This document shows positions 1-6,946 of a DNA stretch of 15,869 nucleotides, in pieces (positions within the stretch are counted from its first letter, which is position 1; each line of letters begins with the position of its first letter). Both the position numbers and the translations under genes were made by a program. Origin of the DNA: Bacteroidota bacterium (GTDB lineage: Bacteria; Bacteroidota; Bacteroidia; Flavobacteriales; Schleiferiaceae); the NCBI GenBank assembly GCA_003023665.1, contig PXYR01000026.1, positions 1,999 through 17,867 on the forward strand, in the 5' to 3' direction. Under the pieces are notes generated by a model that had not been told where the DNA came from, did no database searches, and worked only from the letters and a program-made list of their open reading frames with translations.

Positions 1-37
1 AAAAACCCCCGTGTGGCTGCGCCACACGGGGGTTTTT
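1..37. terminator. Bidirectional intrinsic terminator
   Basis: A perfect inverted repeat: positions 1-17 are the exact reverse complement of 21-37, with a 3-base loop (TGC). The core is GC-rich and is flanked by A5 on the left and T5 on the right, so it reads as a Rho-independent terminator in both directions. It lies 25 bp past the bshB1 stop codon on the minus strand and would end the gpx-bshB1 transcript. It would also stop any plus-strand transcript entering from the left. Positions 38-61 hold nothing else recognisable. Confidence 0.93.
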
Positions 38-61
38 GGTTAATCCTATCCGGGCCCAGAG

Positions 62-778
62 CTACTGCAAATCATTTAAGTTACCTACACCAACGTGTCT
101 AACCGTAATTAACGGTTCTGCATAATTTGCCCCAATCACTCTTCCCCAATCCTGAGCTCTTGCAATGACCGATTGGTAGAATCCTTCACTAGAAATAACC
201 GTTTGAGGCTCCTCGCTATCCGGATTAAAGAATTGGCTTTTGTGCGCACGTATAGAAGCCATTTTCTTCTCAAAACCAGCGCTAATATCCACTACAAGTT
301 GAGGTTCTAAATTGTAAAATTGAAGGTATTTGTACATATTCTTAGGACGCCACGGTTCAAGTTCAATACCATTTGTCTCCAATTGAATTTTATGCAAGCC
401 TGCTAAAAAACAGGCCTCTTCTACTAGCCTAGATGCTCTGCCATGATCGGGATGACGGTCTGTTGGGGCATTCATCAAGACCACATTAGGGCGATACTTA
501 CGAATAATTGTGGCCACAGTCAATTGACTTTCATGAGAATAATCCACTTGACCATCGGGCATTTTTAAATTTTCACGGACGGCACATCCTAAAATTTCGG
601 CAGCATCTTTGGCTTCCTTTAATCGGATTTCAGGTGTGCCTCTAGTCCCCATTTCACCCAAAGTCAAATCCACAATACCCGTGGTTAGACCGTTTGCCGC
701 ATGAGAGGCAAGAATTCCACCTGCACCTAATTCAACATCATCAGGATGAGCTCCAAAGGCAAGAATATCTAGTTTCAT
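62..778 (-). CDS. bshB1: Bacillithiol biosynthesis deacetylase BshB1
   Basis: A 238-residue zinc hydrolase of the PIG-L/LmbE family. Family knowledge: BshB1 removes the acetyl group from GlcNAc-malate to give GlcN-malate, the second step of bacillithiol synthesis, in the cytosol. The sequence shows the N-terminal metal motif AHPDDVELGAGG (His11, Asp13, Asp14) and the second motif RHPDHGRAS (His109, His112). His11, Asp14 and His112 are the expected zinc ligands. The segment LGEMGTRGTPEIR after the first motif is characteristic of the BshB1 subgroup. Length is normal. The ATG starts only 5 bp after the stop of the upstream peroxidase gene, so the two are very likely cotranscribed; the terminator at 1-37 follows. 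bshA and bshC are not in this window. It could be another LmbE-type deacetylase, but the overall match favours BshB1. Confidence 0.93.
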   Translation of the reverse strand: MKLDILAFGAHPDDVELGAGGILASHAANGLTTGIVDLTLGEMGTRGTPEIRLKEAKDAAEILGCAVRENLKMPDGQVDYSHESQLTVATIIRKYRPNVVLMNAPTDRHPDHGRASRLVEEACFLAGLHKIQLETNGIELEPWRPKNMYKYLQFYNLEPQLVVDISAGFEKKMASIRAHKSQFFNPDSEEPQTVISSEGFYQSVIARAQDWGRVIGANYAEPLITVRHVGVGNLNDLQ

Positions 779-783
779 AGCTG

Positions 784-1359
784 TTACTTTCCAGCTGCAA
801 AGTTGGTGATTTCTGTACTAAGAGGATTCATTCGGCTTTCGTAATGTGCAATCCATTGACCATTTTCATCAATTAAGAACTTATTAAAGTTCCAACTCAC
901 CTTGGCATCTTTTGAACCGTTTTGACTTTTATTACAAAGCCATTGATAAACCTCGTGTCCTCTAGACTTGTTGGTTTTTACCTTAGCCATCATTTGGAAT
1001 GTAACGCCATAGTTCTTACTACAAAAGGATTTTATATCCGTAGCCGATCCGGGTTCTTGAAATCCAAAATCGTTGGCAGGGAATCCAAGAATAACAAAAT
1101 CGTCTCCACCGTACTGTTCATGCAACTTCTGGAGTTGTTCGTATTGAGGCGTGTAGCCGCATTTAGAAGCAACGTTGACAATAAGTACGCGTTTTCCTTT
1201 GAGCTGCTCAAATGAAAATTCACCTCCGTCAATAGTTTCGGCATTTAAGGAGTAAAAATCGATAGGTTCCATAGTGTTATTTGAATTTGATGATTGAGTC
1301 ACTTGAATAGGTTCGTTACCACAAGCTAGCAAAGCAATTGAAAATAAAAGGTACTTCAT
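784..1359 (-). CDS. Glutathione peroxidase family protein (thioredoxin-type), lipoprotein
   Basis: A 191-residue GPx-fold peroxidase. An N-terminal signal (residues 1-12) ends in LLAC, a lipobox that would place the lipid on Cys13 and anchor the protein in the envelope. The catalytic tetrad is visible: peroxidatic Cys67 in NVASKCGYTPQY, Gln101 in FPANDFGFQEPG, and Trp156-Asn157 in WNFNKFLID. Cys113 (SFCSKNYGVTF) sits where plant and bacterial 2-Cys GPx enzymes carry the resolving cysteine. By family knowledge such enzymes are usually reduced by thioredoxin rather than glutathione. No selenocysteine is used. It is the first gene of a unit with bshB1, 5 bp downstream. The inference is peroxide removal in the envelope, linked to the bacillithiol redox system. 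The natural reductant cannot be read from the sequence. Confidence 0.9.
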   Translation of the reverse strand: MKYLLFSIALLACGNEPIQVTQSSNSNNTMEPIDFYSLNAETIDGGEFSFEQLKGKRVLIVNVASKCGYTPQYEQLQKLHEQYGGDDFVILGFPANDFGFQEPGSATDIKSFCSKNYGVTFQMMAKVKTNKSRGHEVYQWLCNKSQNGSKDAKVSWNFNKFLIDENGQWIAHYESRMNPLSTEITNFAAGK

Positions 1360-1381
1360 TTTGTTAGGATTTGATTAATAT

Positions 1382-1389
1382 CAAAAGAA
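1382..1389 (-). promoter_or_regulatory. Weak candidate -7 box for gpx-bshB1
   Basis: On the minus strand this reads TTCTTTTG, one mismatch from the Bacteroidota -7 consensus TAnnTTTG, about 22 bp before the gpx start codon. No clear -33 TTG is seen at the right distance. It is the best candidate in this divergent gap (1360-1441) but is weak. Confidence 0.25.
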
Positions 1390-1415
1390 CAAGAATGAAC
1401 CGCTAAAGTTTGTAG

Positions 1416-1423
1416 TAAATTTG
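1416..1423 (+). promoter_or_regulatory. Candidate -7 promoter element of the ccm operon
   Basis: TAAATTTG matches the Bacteroidota -7 consensus TAnnTTTG exactly. Transcription would start near 1429, leaving a leader of about 13 bases before the ATG at 1442. The box overlaps the upstream in-frame TTG at 1421, which argues that this TTG is not the ccmB start. No convincing -33 element is visible. Confidence 0.5.
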
Positions 1424-1441
1424 AAGATTCTTTTATACCTC

Positions 1442-2095
1442 ATGTCAAACATTGGTTTACTCATTCAACGGTACGCAAAGCAGGAGCTCAGAAATTCCAA
1501 TGCAATTTTCTCTCTTGGACTGTATCTTATTGGTATTACCTATCTCATTTACCTGCTTGGGGGCAGTAACGCCTCTGACAATTCATGGAACACTTTACTT
1601 TGGGTGGTTGTGTTTTTTGCGTCCATAATGCAGGCAAGTCGAAGTTTTGAATTTGAAAGCGGTGATTATTTCTACTACTATCAAAGCATAGCTGGCCCTA
1701 AAGAAACAATTGTAGCTAAACTCATTTACAACAGCTTATACATGTTGTTCCTTTCAGCAATAGCATGGGGCTTGTTTAGTTTATTCTATGGAAATGAAGT
1801 TTACCAACCCACTGTTTTTGCCTTAGGGCTAGGGCTAGGTTGCATGGGATTTAGTATCATTCTTACACTGGCCAATGGGATTGCTGAACGCTCAGGGAGA
1901 AACGCCACATTGAGCACCATTTTAGCCTTGCCGTTGACGCTTCCTATTTTAAAATTAGTAAGTACCATAAATAGGTATGCAATGGTGGGCGCGCCGTTTG
2001 ATGAAACAGCTACAATCATTGGTTCACTTGTGACATTAGATATTGCAATTGGCCTTCTTGCCTACCTCCTCTTTCCTTATCTTTGGCAGGATTAA
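1442..2095 (+). CDS. ccmB: Heme exporter protein CcmB (ABC permease)
   Basis: A hydrophobic protein of 217 residues from the ATG at 1442, with about six membrane segments, matching the CcmB family in length and pattern. CcmB is the membrane part of the CcmAB ABC complex. In System I cytochrome c maturation it drives release of holo-CcmE from the CcmC-heme-CcmE complex. The segment FASIMQASRSFEFESGDYFYYY, a loop between membrane spans, and the conserved Gly-rich third and fourth spans fit the family. The start at 1442 is preferred over the in-frame TTG at 1421, because a promoter box lies over that TTG. Its partner ATPase gene ccmA is not adjacent (gpx lies upstream on the other strand) and must be encoded elsewhere. 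ccmC begins 8 bp after the stop. Confidence 0.88.
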   Translation: MSNIGLLIQRYAKQELRNSNAIFSLGLYLIGITYLIYLLGGSNASDNSWNTLLWVVVFFASIMQASRSFEFESGDYFYYYQSIAGPKETIVAKLIYNSLYMLFLSAIAWGLFSLFYGNEVYQPTVFALGLGLGCMGFSIILTLANGIAERSGRNATLSTILALPLTLPILKLVSTINRYAMVGAPFDETATIIGSLVTLDIAIGLLAYLLFPYLWQD

Positions 2096-2103
2096 AATTC
2101 CCT

Positions 2104-2754
2104 ATGCAGCAAACAGTTTACAAAGTTATTGGAGTAGTATTGGTTCTGTACAGTCTCATCTTTGGCCTGTTAACCTCCATCCCTGACTTACCCATCATTG
2201 AAGAAAGCATTAGAAACCTGTTTTACCACGTAAGTATGTGGTTTGCAATGGTTGCTATGATGGCAGGAAGTTTTGCTTATTCCATAGCCTTCTTAAGAAA
2301 GGAAAACCTGTATACTGACCGCAGAACAGCAGCGCTTACAGAGACGGGAATGCTCTTCGCTTTTTTAGGCCTATTTACGGGGATGATCTGGGCACGATTT
2401 ACCTGGGGAGCTTGGTGGACCAATGATCCCAAGCTTAATGGCAGTGCCATAACCATTCTCATTTATTTGGCTTATTTCATTTTGCGAAATGGGATAGAAG
2501 ATGAACGAAAAAAAGCAAGAATCAGCGCAGTCTACAACATTTTCGCCTTTGTGATGATGATTGTTTTCATTGGTATTTTACCACGAATGACGGACAGCTT
2601 ACATCCCGGTAATGGAGGCAATCCCGGCTTTAACTCCTATGATTTGGATAATCGACTTCGATTAATCTTTTACCCAGCGGTCATTGGATGGATCCTAATA
2701 GGAACTTGGATCGCTTCTTTGCGTTACAGAATAAAGAATTTAAGCATTACATGA
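2104..2754 (+). CDS. ccmC: Heme handling protein CcmC
   Basis: A 216-residue inner-membrane protein with six predicted spans. CcmC binds heme through two periplasmic histidines and a tryptophan-rich loop and loads it onto CcmE. The expected histidines are visible at His42 (LFYHVSMW) and His167 (DSLHPGNGG). The tryptophan-rich segment lies at residues 101-111, WGAWWTNDPKL. The proteobacterial form is WGxWWxWDxRL, so the last Trp is Asn here and the Arg is Lys. The ATG at 2104 is chosen over the in-frame TTG at 2083, which lies inside the end of ccmB. The stop overlaps the next start (ATGA), indicating translational coupling. The family is clear; the Trp to Asn change is treated as a separate finding. 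Confidence 0.92.
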   Translation: MQQTVYKVIGVVLVLYSLIFGLLTSIPDLPIIEESIRNLFYHVSMWFAMVAMMAGSFAYSIAFLRKENLYTDRRTAALTETGMLFAFLGLFTGMIWARFTWGAWWTNDPKLNGSAITILIYLAYFILRNGIEDERKKARISAVYNIFAFVMMIVFIGILPRMTDSLHPGNGGNPGFNSYDLDNRLRLIFYPAVIGWILIGTWIASLRYRIKNLSIT

Positions 2755-2939
2755 AAAATCTCTTTTTGACCCTTACGGCCACAGCGCCAATATCGCTTTT
2801 AGCTCAATCCAAAAACTTCATGTATAGCGAAGGGAAAATCTACGTGGTTATCGCTGTAATTGCTGTTATTTTCTTGGGATTAGCAGGATATTTATATCGA
2901 ATGGATCGTAAAATTTCAGCCTTGGAAAATGAAAAATAG
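2751..2939 (+). CDS. CcmD-like small membrane protein
   Basis: A 62-residue protein starting at the ATG that overlaps the ccmC stop (ATGA). Residues 1-19 look like a signal peptide ending in LLAQ. A second hydrophobic stretch (about 31-49) is followed by the basic segment YRMDRKISALE, which suggests a short helix facing the cytosol. Position between ccmC and ccmE, size and topology match the 'CcmD family protein' of Bacteroidota. In E. coli, CcmD is a small membrane protein that helps release holo-CcmE from the CcmABC complex. Sequence similarity to E. coli CcmD is too weak to see by eye, so the call rests on context and topology. A longer reading from 2688 is rejected because it would run 67 bp into ccmC. 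Confidence 0.75.
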   Translation: MKNLFLTLTATAPISLLAQSKNFMYSEGKIYVVIAVIAVIFLGLAGYLYRMDRKISALENEK

Positions 2940-3324
2940 TCAAATTGCAATCATCATTGCCATTGCCATCCTAATTGGATACTCCTTGGTTCGTTTGGGC
3001 AACAGTTCCACCTATAGCAGTTTTGAAGATGCTATAGCGCTGAATGGCGAAAAAACTACGGTAATTGGCTTTTTAGATTTGGAAGGCTCTATGGATTTCA
3101 ACCCAAAAACCGTTCAATTCTCCTTTACGGCTAAAGACAAAAAAGGCAACATTAGCAAGGTTATTTACAACCAACCCAAACCTCAGGATTTTGAACGTTC
3201 TGAAGAAATAACTATGACCGGGTATGCAACAGATAGCGCGTTTATCGCTACTGAAATTTTAATGAAGTGCCCTTCAAAGTACAACGAACAGAACGAGGTA
3301 GACTCGGACAAGATTTACAAATAA
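2929..3324 (+). CDS. ccmE: Heme chaperone CcmE, Cys-type (CxxxY)
   Basis: A 131-residue protein with one N-terminal membrane anchor (residues 5-20) and a periplasmic OB-fold domain (about 27-115). It takes heme from CcmC and passes it to the CcmF ligase. In most proteobacteria the heme is bound covalently by His in an HxxxY motif. Here the equivalent site is Cys114-Pro-Ser-Lys-Tyr118 (MKCPSKYN), so the heme-binding residue is Cys, the CxxxY type known from Desulfovibrio and some other lineages. The body keeps the CcmE pattern: FEDAIALNGEKTTVIGFL near the start, VQFSFTAKDKKG, and the strand VIYNQPKPQDF. The gene overlaps the CcmD-like gene by 11 bp and ends 3 bp before ccmF. The function is the same step as in HxxxY systems, with different heme chemistry. 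Confidence 0.9.
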   Translation: MKNSQIAIIIAIAILIGYSLVRLGNSSTYSSFEDAIALNGEKTTVIGFLDLEGSMDFNPKTVQFSFTAKDKKGNISKVIYNQPKPQDFERSEEITMTGYATDSAFIATEILMKCPSKYNEQNEVDSDKIYK

Positions 3325-3327
3325 ACT

Positions 3328-5730
3328 ATGGAATACGTTGGCGAACACCTTTGGGCCGCTAACCTTGGAAGGGGACTCACTGCATTGTCTTTTACCATGG
3401 CTTTGCTTTCAACCTTTGCCTATTATGCAAAAGGTCAAGATTGGAAAAAATTAGGAAGGTTCGCCTTCCGTGTTCATGCAGTATCTCTTTTTGGTCTAAT
3501 TGGAACATTATTTTTCATAATGGCCAACCATTACTTTGAATTTGACTATGTGTGGAAACACACCTCTTTGGACTTGCCAGCGCGCTATTTATTTTCTGCA
3601 TTTTGGGAAGGACAGGAAGGCTCTTTTCTGCTTTGGATGTTTTGGAATGCAGTACTCGGATTTATTCTAACCTACAGTGCAAAGTCTTTTGAAGGGCCTG
3701 TGGTTGGAGTCTTTGCTGCCGTACAAGCTTTTCTTGTAAGTATGGTATTGGGCGTATACATAGGTGATATGCACATTGGTTACAGTCCATTCATACTAGT
3801 ACGTGAGCTTCAAGACAACGTGGGTTTGCCATGGACGCAATTCACAGATTACCTAACTCGATTCCCAAATTTCGCAGATGGGTCAGGATTAAATCCGTTA
3901 CTTCAGAATTATTGGATGACTATACATCCTCCAACGCTTTTCCTTGGCTTTGCCTCTACCCTGGTCCCATTTAGTTATGCGATAGCTGGATTGCTCCGCA
4001 GAGACTATAAAAGCTGGATTAATAGCGCCCTAATTTGGAGTTTTTTCTCTGTTGGCATTCTTGGAGTAGGCATTCTAATGGGCGGAGCTTGGGCATACGA
4101 AGCATTGAGCTTTGGTGGCTTTTGGGCATGGGATCCTGTTGAGAACACCTCTTTAGTTCCGTGGCTTACTATGGCAGCTGGTGCACACTTGCTGCTGGTA
4201 CAAAAAAATAAAGGAGGCGTCATTCCTTCTGCATTATTTATGCTCATTCTCACCTTTTTATTGGTGCTATACTCTACGTTTTTAACTAGATCTGGGGTTC
4301 TTGGCGACAGTTCTGTTCACGCTTTTGTAGACTTAGGGTTAAGCGGGCAATTGCTTATTTATCTACTCTTCTTTAGTATAGGATCTTTAGTTCTATTGCT
4401 TGCACGTTATAAGGGGCTTCCTAAAAAAGAAAAGGAAGACCGTATGGACAGTCGCGAGTTTTGGATGTTCATTGGCGCCTTAACGCTGCTGATAAGCGGA
4501 CTACAAATCACACTAAGCACCTCATACCCAGTTTTTAATAAGCTTTTTGGTCCTGAAGGACTAATGACTCTTTACGACAAAGACAAAGTTCTGAGTGACC
4601 CTATTGACCACTACAATGCCATTCAAGTACCTTTTGCCATTGTCATTGTATTACTGATTGGAGCAGGCCAATTCCTATCCTATAGAAAAACTTCCACTGC
4701 CCTCTTCTTCAAACGCCAAATTCTTACGCTAGCCGCTACTACTTTGAGCGCGCTATTAAGCGCATGGAGCTTAAAAATGTGGAATCCTATGTACTTTTTG
4801 CTCCTATGGGCATCTTATTATGCGATTATAGGAAATCTTGAATTTCTCATCCGCTGGGCAAAAGGAAATTGGAATGTAGCAGGATCAACCGTTGCTCACG
4901 TTGGCTTTGGTTTAATCATTGCCGGATCCTTAGTCTCAAATGCAAATAAGGATGTGATTTCAAAGAATAAGACCTTTATTCATGAGGAATTCCCTGCTAA
5001 CGAAAACCTACTTATTCATGAAGGAGATACCGTTCAAATGGGTGATTATTGGGTAAGCTGGACCGGACAAGAAGAGGAAGGATACTACCTCAACTACAAT
5101 CTTGAATTTTTCAAGGAGAATGAGGGAAAGTTAGAAGGTTCATTTAATCTAAAGCCTCGTATTCAACTCAACGAAAAAATGGGCAATGTGGCAGAACCTT
5201 CCACAAAACATTTTTTGAGCAAAGACATCTACACCCATGTGACCTATGCTGATCTTCGTTCTGAATTAGAAAAGGGAGATGAAGAATGGAAAAATCAATT
5301 TGATTTGGAACTCTTACAAGGTGAAAGTCATTTTCTCTATGGAAAATATAAGGTGCAGTTAGACACCTTGGTCGTTGAAGCACCTTCTTCTGACGGTGAA
5401 TTGGACTATGTGGTTTTGGGCGCAGGAATCAGCGTAAGAACCATGCAGGACAGTGTGTATAAGATAATGCCTGTATATGCTGTGCAAGGAGATAAGGCCA
5501 ATCATGTAGATGCAGAAATTGAAGAATTAGGCTTAAAATTCCGATTTGAGCGGATTAATTACGAAACGAATAAGCCAGTGATTTCCGCTGCAGAGCGAAC
5601 AGAAGAAGAGGAACCCTTTATCTTAATTAAAGCGGAAGTTTTCCCATGGATCAATTTGCTTTGGCTGGGTTCACTAATGATTGCTATAGGAACATTTATA
5701 GCAATAGTCACTAGAATTAGACGGTCATGA
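3328..5730 (+). CDS. ccmF: Cytochrome c heme ligase CcmF
   Basis: An 800-residue multi-spanning membrane protein. CcmF reduces the heme delivered by CcmE and, with CcmH, attaches it to the CxxCH motif of apocytochromes in the periplasm. The WWD heme-handling domain is clear at residues 263-279 (GGFWAWDPVENTSLVPW). Four conserved histidines can be placed: His200 (TIHPPTLFLGF), His287 (AGAHLLLV), His331 (SSVHAFVDLG) and His524 (VAHVGFG). They match the two heme-b and two periplasmic ligand positions of the E. coli protein. A large soluble segment (about 540-770) comes before a final span ending TRIRRS. At 800 residues it is longer than E. coli CcmF (about 650), mainly through this periplasmic segment. 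The stop overlaps the next start (ATGA). Confidence 0.95.
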   Translation: MEYVGEHLWAANLGRGLTALSFTMALLSTFAYYAKGQDWKKLGRFAFRVHAVSLFGLIGTLFFIMANHYFEFDYVWKHTSLDLPARYLFSAFWEGQEGSFLLWMFWNAVLGFILTYSAKSFEGPVVGVFAAVQAFLVSMVLGVYIGDMHIGYSPFILVRELQDNVGLPWTQFTDYLTRFPNFADGSGLNPLLQNYWMTIHPPTLFLGFASTLVPFSYAIAGLLRRDYKSWINSALIWSFFSVGILGVGILMGGAWAYEALSFGGFWAWDPVENTSLVPWLTMAAGAHLLLVQKNKGGVIPSALFMLILTFLLVLYSTFLTRSGVLGDSSVHAFVDLGLSGQLLIYLLFFSIGSLVLLLARYKGLPKKEKEDRMDSREFWMFIGALTLLISGLQITLSTSYPVFNKLFGPEGLMTLYDKDKVLSDPIDHYNAIQVPFAIVIVLLIGAGQFLSYRKTSTALFFKRQILTLAATTLSALLSAWSLKMWNPMYFLLLWASYYAIIGNLEFLIRWAKGNWNVAGSTVAHVGFGLIIAGSLVSNANKDVISKNKTFIHEEFPANENLLIHEGDTVQMGDYWVSWTGQEEEGYYLNYNLEFFKENEGKLEGSFNLKPRIQLNEKMGNVAEPSTKHFLSKDIYTHVTYADLRSELEKGDEEWKNQFDLELLQGESHFLYGKYKVQLDTLVVEAPSSDGELDYVVLGAGISVRTMQDSVYKIMPVYAVQGDKANHVDAEIEELGLKFRFERINYETNKPVISAAERTEEEEPFILIKAEVFPWINLLWLGSLMIAIGTFIAIVTRIRRS

Positions 5731-6410
5731 ACATTGCTATTATAGGAAAGGGAAATCTTGGTACGCATCTGTACGACGCATTGAAGCCTATGGCGAGCGT
5801 TCAATGGTATGCTAGAGATTACCCGACTTCTATAGATGCAGACCTTGTAATCGTTAGCGTTTCGGATAAAGAAACCACAGAAGTATGTGAGCGCATAGAT
5901 GCAAATCTTGTGGTACATACTGCCGGCATAATTCCTCAAGTAGATACGGGGAATGCCGGAGTCCTATATCCTTTATATAGCTTCACAAAGGGCGCTTCAG
6001 TGGATTGGGCAAACGTTCCGTTTCTAATTGAAACCGCACAAGAAAATAACCTGAGTATCCTCAAAGAAACCGTGACTCTTCTTGGCGCAAAATTCTATTC
6101 AATGAGTAGCGCACAACGGACCAAAATTCATGCTGCCGCAGTGATCGTTAACAATTTCACGAACCATCTGTACACCTTGGCTGAAGACTATTGTCAGGAC
6201 CACAAGCTTCCTTTTGAAGTGCTGCACGGAATCATGCAACAAGGGCCAAGTAAGGCGATTGAATTAGGAGCCAAACACGCTCAGACAGGACCAGCTATTC
6301 GTGGAGATTATGATACCATTGAAAATCATTTGGAATTTATCCGCCAAAAGGAAATTAAAGGATTGTATGAACATTTAAGCACTAGTATTCGCAATAGACA
6401 TGAATTATAA
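5727..6410 (+). CDS. Rossmann-like / DUF2520 protein
   Basis: A 227-residue protein. The N-terminal NAD(P)-type Rossmann fold begins NIAIIGKGNLGTHL (GxGxxG at 7-12). The C-terminal DUF2520 helical domain contains HAAAVIVNNFTNHL and TGPAIRGD. The layout resembles pyrroline-5-carboxylate reductase and 6-phosphogluconate dehydrogenase relatives, but the family has no firm substrate. The invariant-looking stretch TGPxxRGDxxTIExHL is diagnostic of it. It is a little shorter than many relatives (about 250). It overlaps ccmF by 4 bp at the start and kdsC by 11 bp at the end. That overlap suggests joint expression, although nothing in the sequence links it to cytochrome maturation. A dehydrogenase or reductase role is inferred from the fold only. 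Confidence 0.82.
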   Translation: MNIAIIGKGNLGTHLYDALKPMASVQWYARDYPTSIDADLVIVSVSDKETTEVCERIDANLVVHTAGIIPQVDTGNAGVLYPLYSFTKGASVDWANVPFLIETAQENNLSILKETVTLLGAKFYSMSSAQRTKIHAAAVIVNNFTNHLYTLAEDYCQDHKLPFEVLHGIMQQGPSKAIELGAKHAQTGPAIRGDYDTIENHLEFIRQKEIKGLYEHLSTSIRNRHEL

Positions 6411-6918
6411 GGAGCTTTTTATTGATATTACTACCGTAGTACTGGATGTAGATGGGGTATTGACAAATGGAGAAATTTTACTCGTTCCTGGTGCTCAACC
6501 GGTGCGTAAAATGCATTCTAAAGATGGATATGCCTTGCAACTTGCTATTCGCAACGGCATTAGAGTAGCTATCATTACAGGTGGTTCGTCACCTGAGGTA
6601 AAAACCAGGTTGGAAAGCGCTGGAATAAAGGATATTTACTTAGGCGCTTCTAACAAAATAGACGCCTATGATGATCTCAAAATGTGCTACGACCTGAAAG
6701 ATGAAGAAATACTTTATATGGGGGACGACCTTCCCGACTATGATGTCATGAATCTTGTAAGACTGGCTGCTGCTCCGCAAGATGCTGCTCCGGAAATAAA
6801 AGCTATTGCACATTATGTGAGCCCAATAAATGGTGGTGAAGGTTGTGTAAGGGATGTGCTTGAGCAATTGTTAAAAATACAAGGCAAGTGGGGACGCCCC
6901 CAAGATAGAACATGGTAA
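6400..6918 (+). CDS. kdsC: HAD-family phosphatase, KdsC-like (KDO-8-phosphate phosphatase)
   Basis: A 172-residue HAD-superfamily phosphatase without a cap domain. Motif I is LDVDGVLTNG (Asp16 nucleophile, Asp18 acid/base), motif II is IITGG (Thr60), motif III is Lys86 in ASNKIDAY, and motif IV is YMGDDLPDYDVM (Asp109, Asp110). This set, the small size and the tail GGEGCVRDVLEQLL match KdsC. That enzyme hydrolyses KDO-8-phosphate to KDO for lipid A core synthesis in the cytosol and acts as a tetramer. The ATG lies 11 bp inside the DUF2520 gene, so translation is probably coupled. Some close relatives act on other sugar acids (for example N-acylneuraminate 9-phosphate), so the substrate is a family-level inference. 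Confidence 0.83.
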   Translation: MNYKELFIDITTVVLDVDGVLTNGEILLVPGAQPVRKMHSKDGYALQLAIRNGIRVAIITGGSSPEVKTRLESAGIKDIYLGASNKIDAYDDLKMCYDLKDEEILYMGDDLPDYDVMNLVRLAAAPQDAAPEIKAIAHYVSPINGGEGCVRDVLEQLLKIQGKWGRPQDRTW

Positions 6919-6923
6919 CTTTG
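6916..6923 (+). promoter_or_regulatory. Candidate -7 promoter element before the small membrane protein
   Basis: TAACTTTG is an exact match to the Bacteroidota TAnnTTTG box. It begins on the kdsC stop codon and lies about 24 bp before the TTG at 6947. A start of transcription near 6929 would give a short leader. No -33 TTG is visible at the right distance, so the promoter may be weak or the match fortuitous. Confidence 0.4.
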
Positions 6924-6946
6924 AGTGTAAGTGATTACACGCTCGT

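Noticed and set aside
1..37. Half of an insertion-sequence inverted repeat or attachment site
   Set aside because: The symmetrical GC stem with A and T tracts right after bshB1 is explained fully by a terminator; no transposase or duplicated target is present.
922..1215. Plus-strand open frame of 97 codons inside gpx
   Set aside because: It is the mirror of a conserved peroxidase gene whose catalytic residues all read correctly on the minus strand.
5559..5939. Antisense open frame of 126 codons across the ccmF/DUF2520 junction
   Set aside because: It lies opposite two well-supported genes, has an odd composition (many Cys, Ile and Arg in no recognisable pattern) and no domain or promoter.
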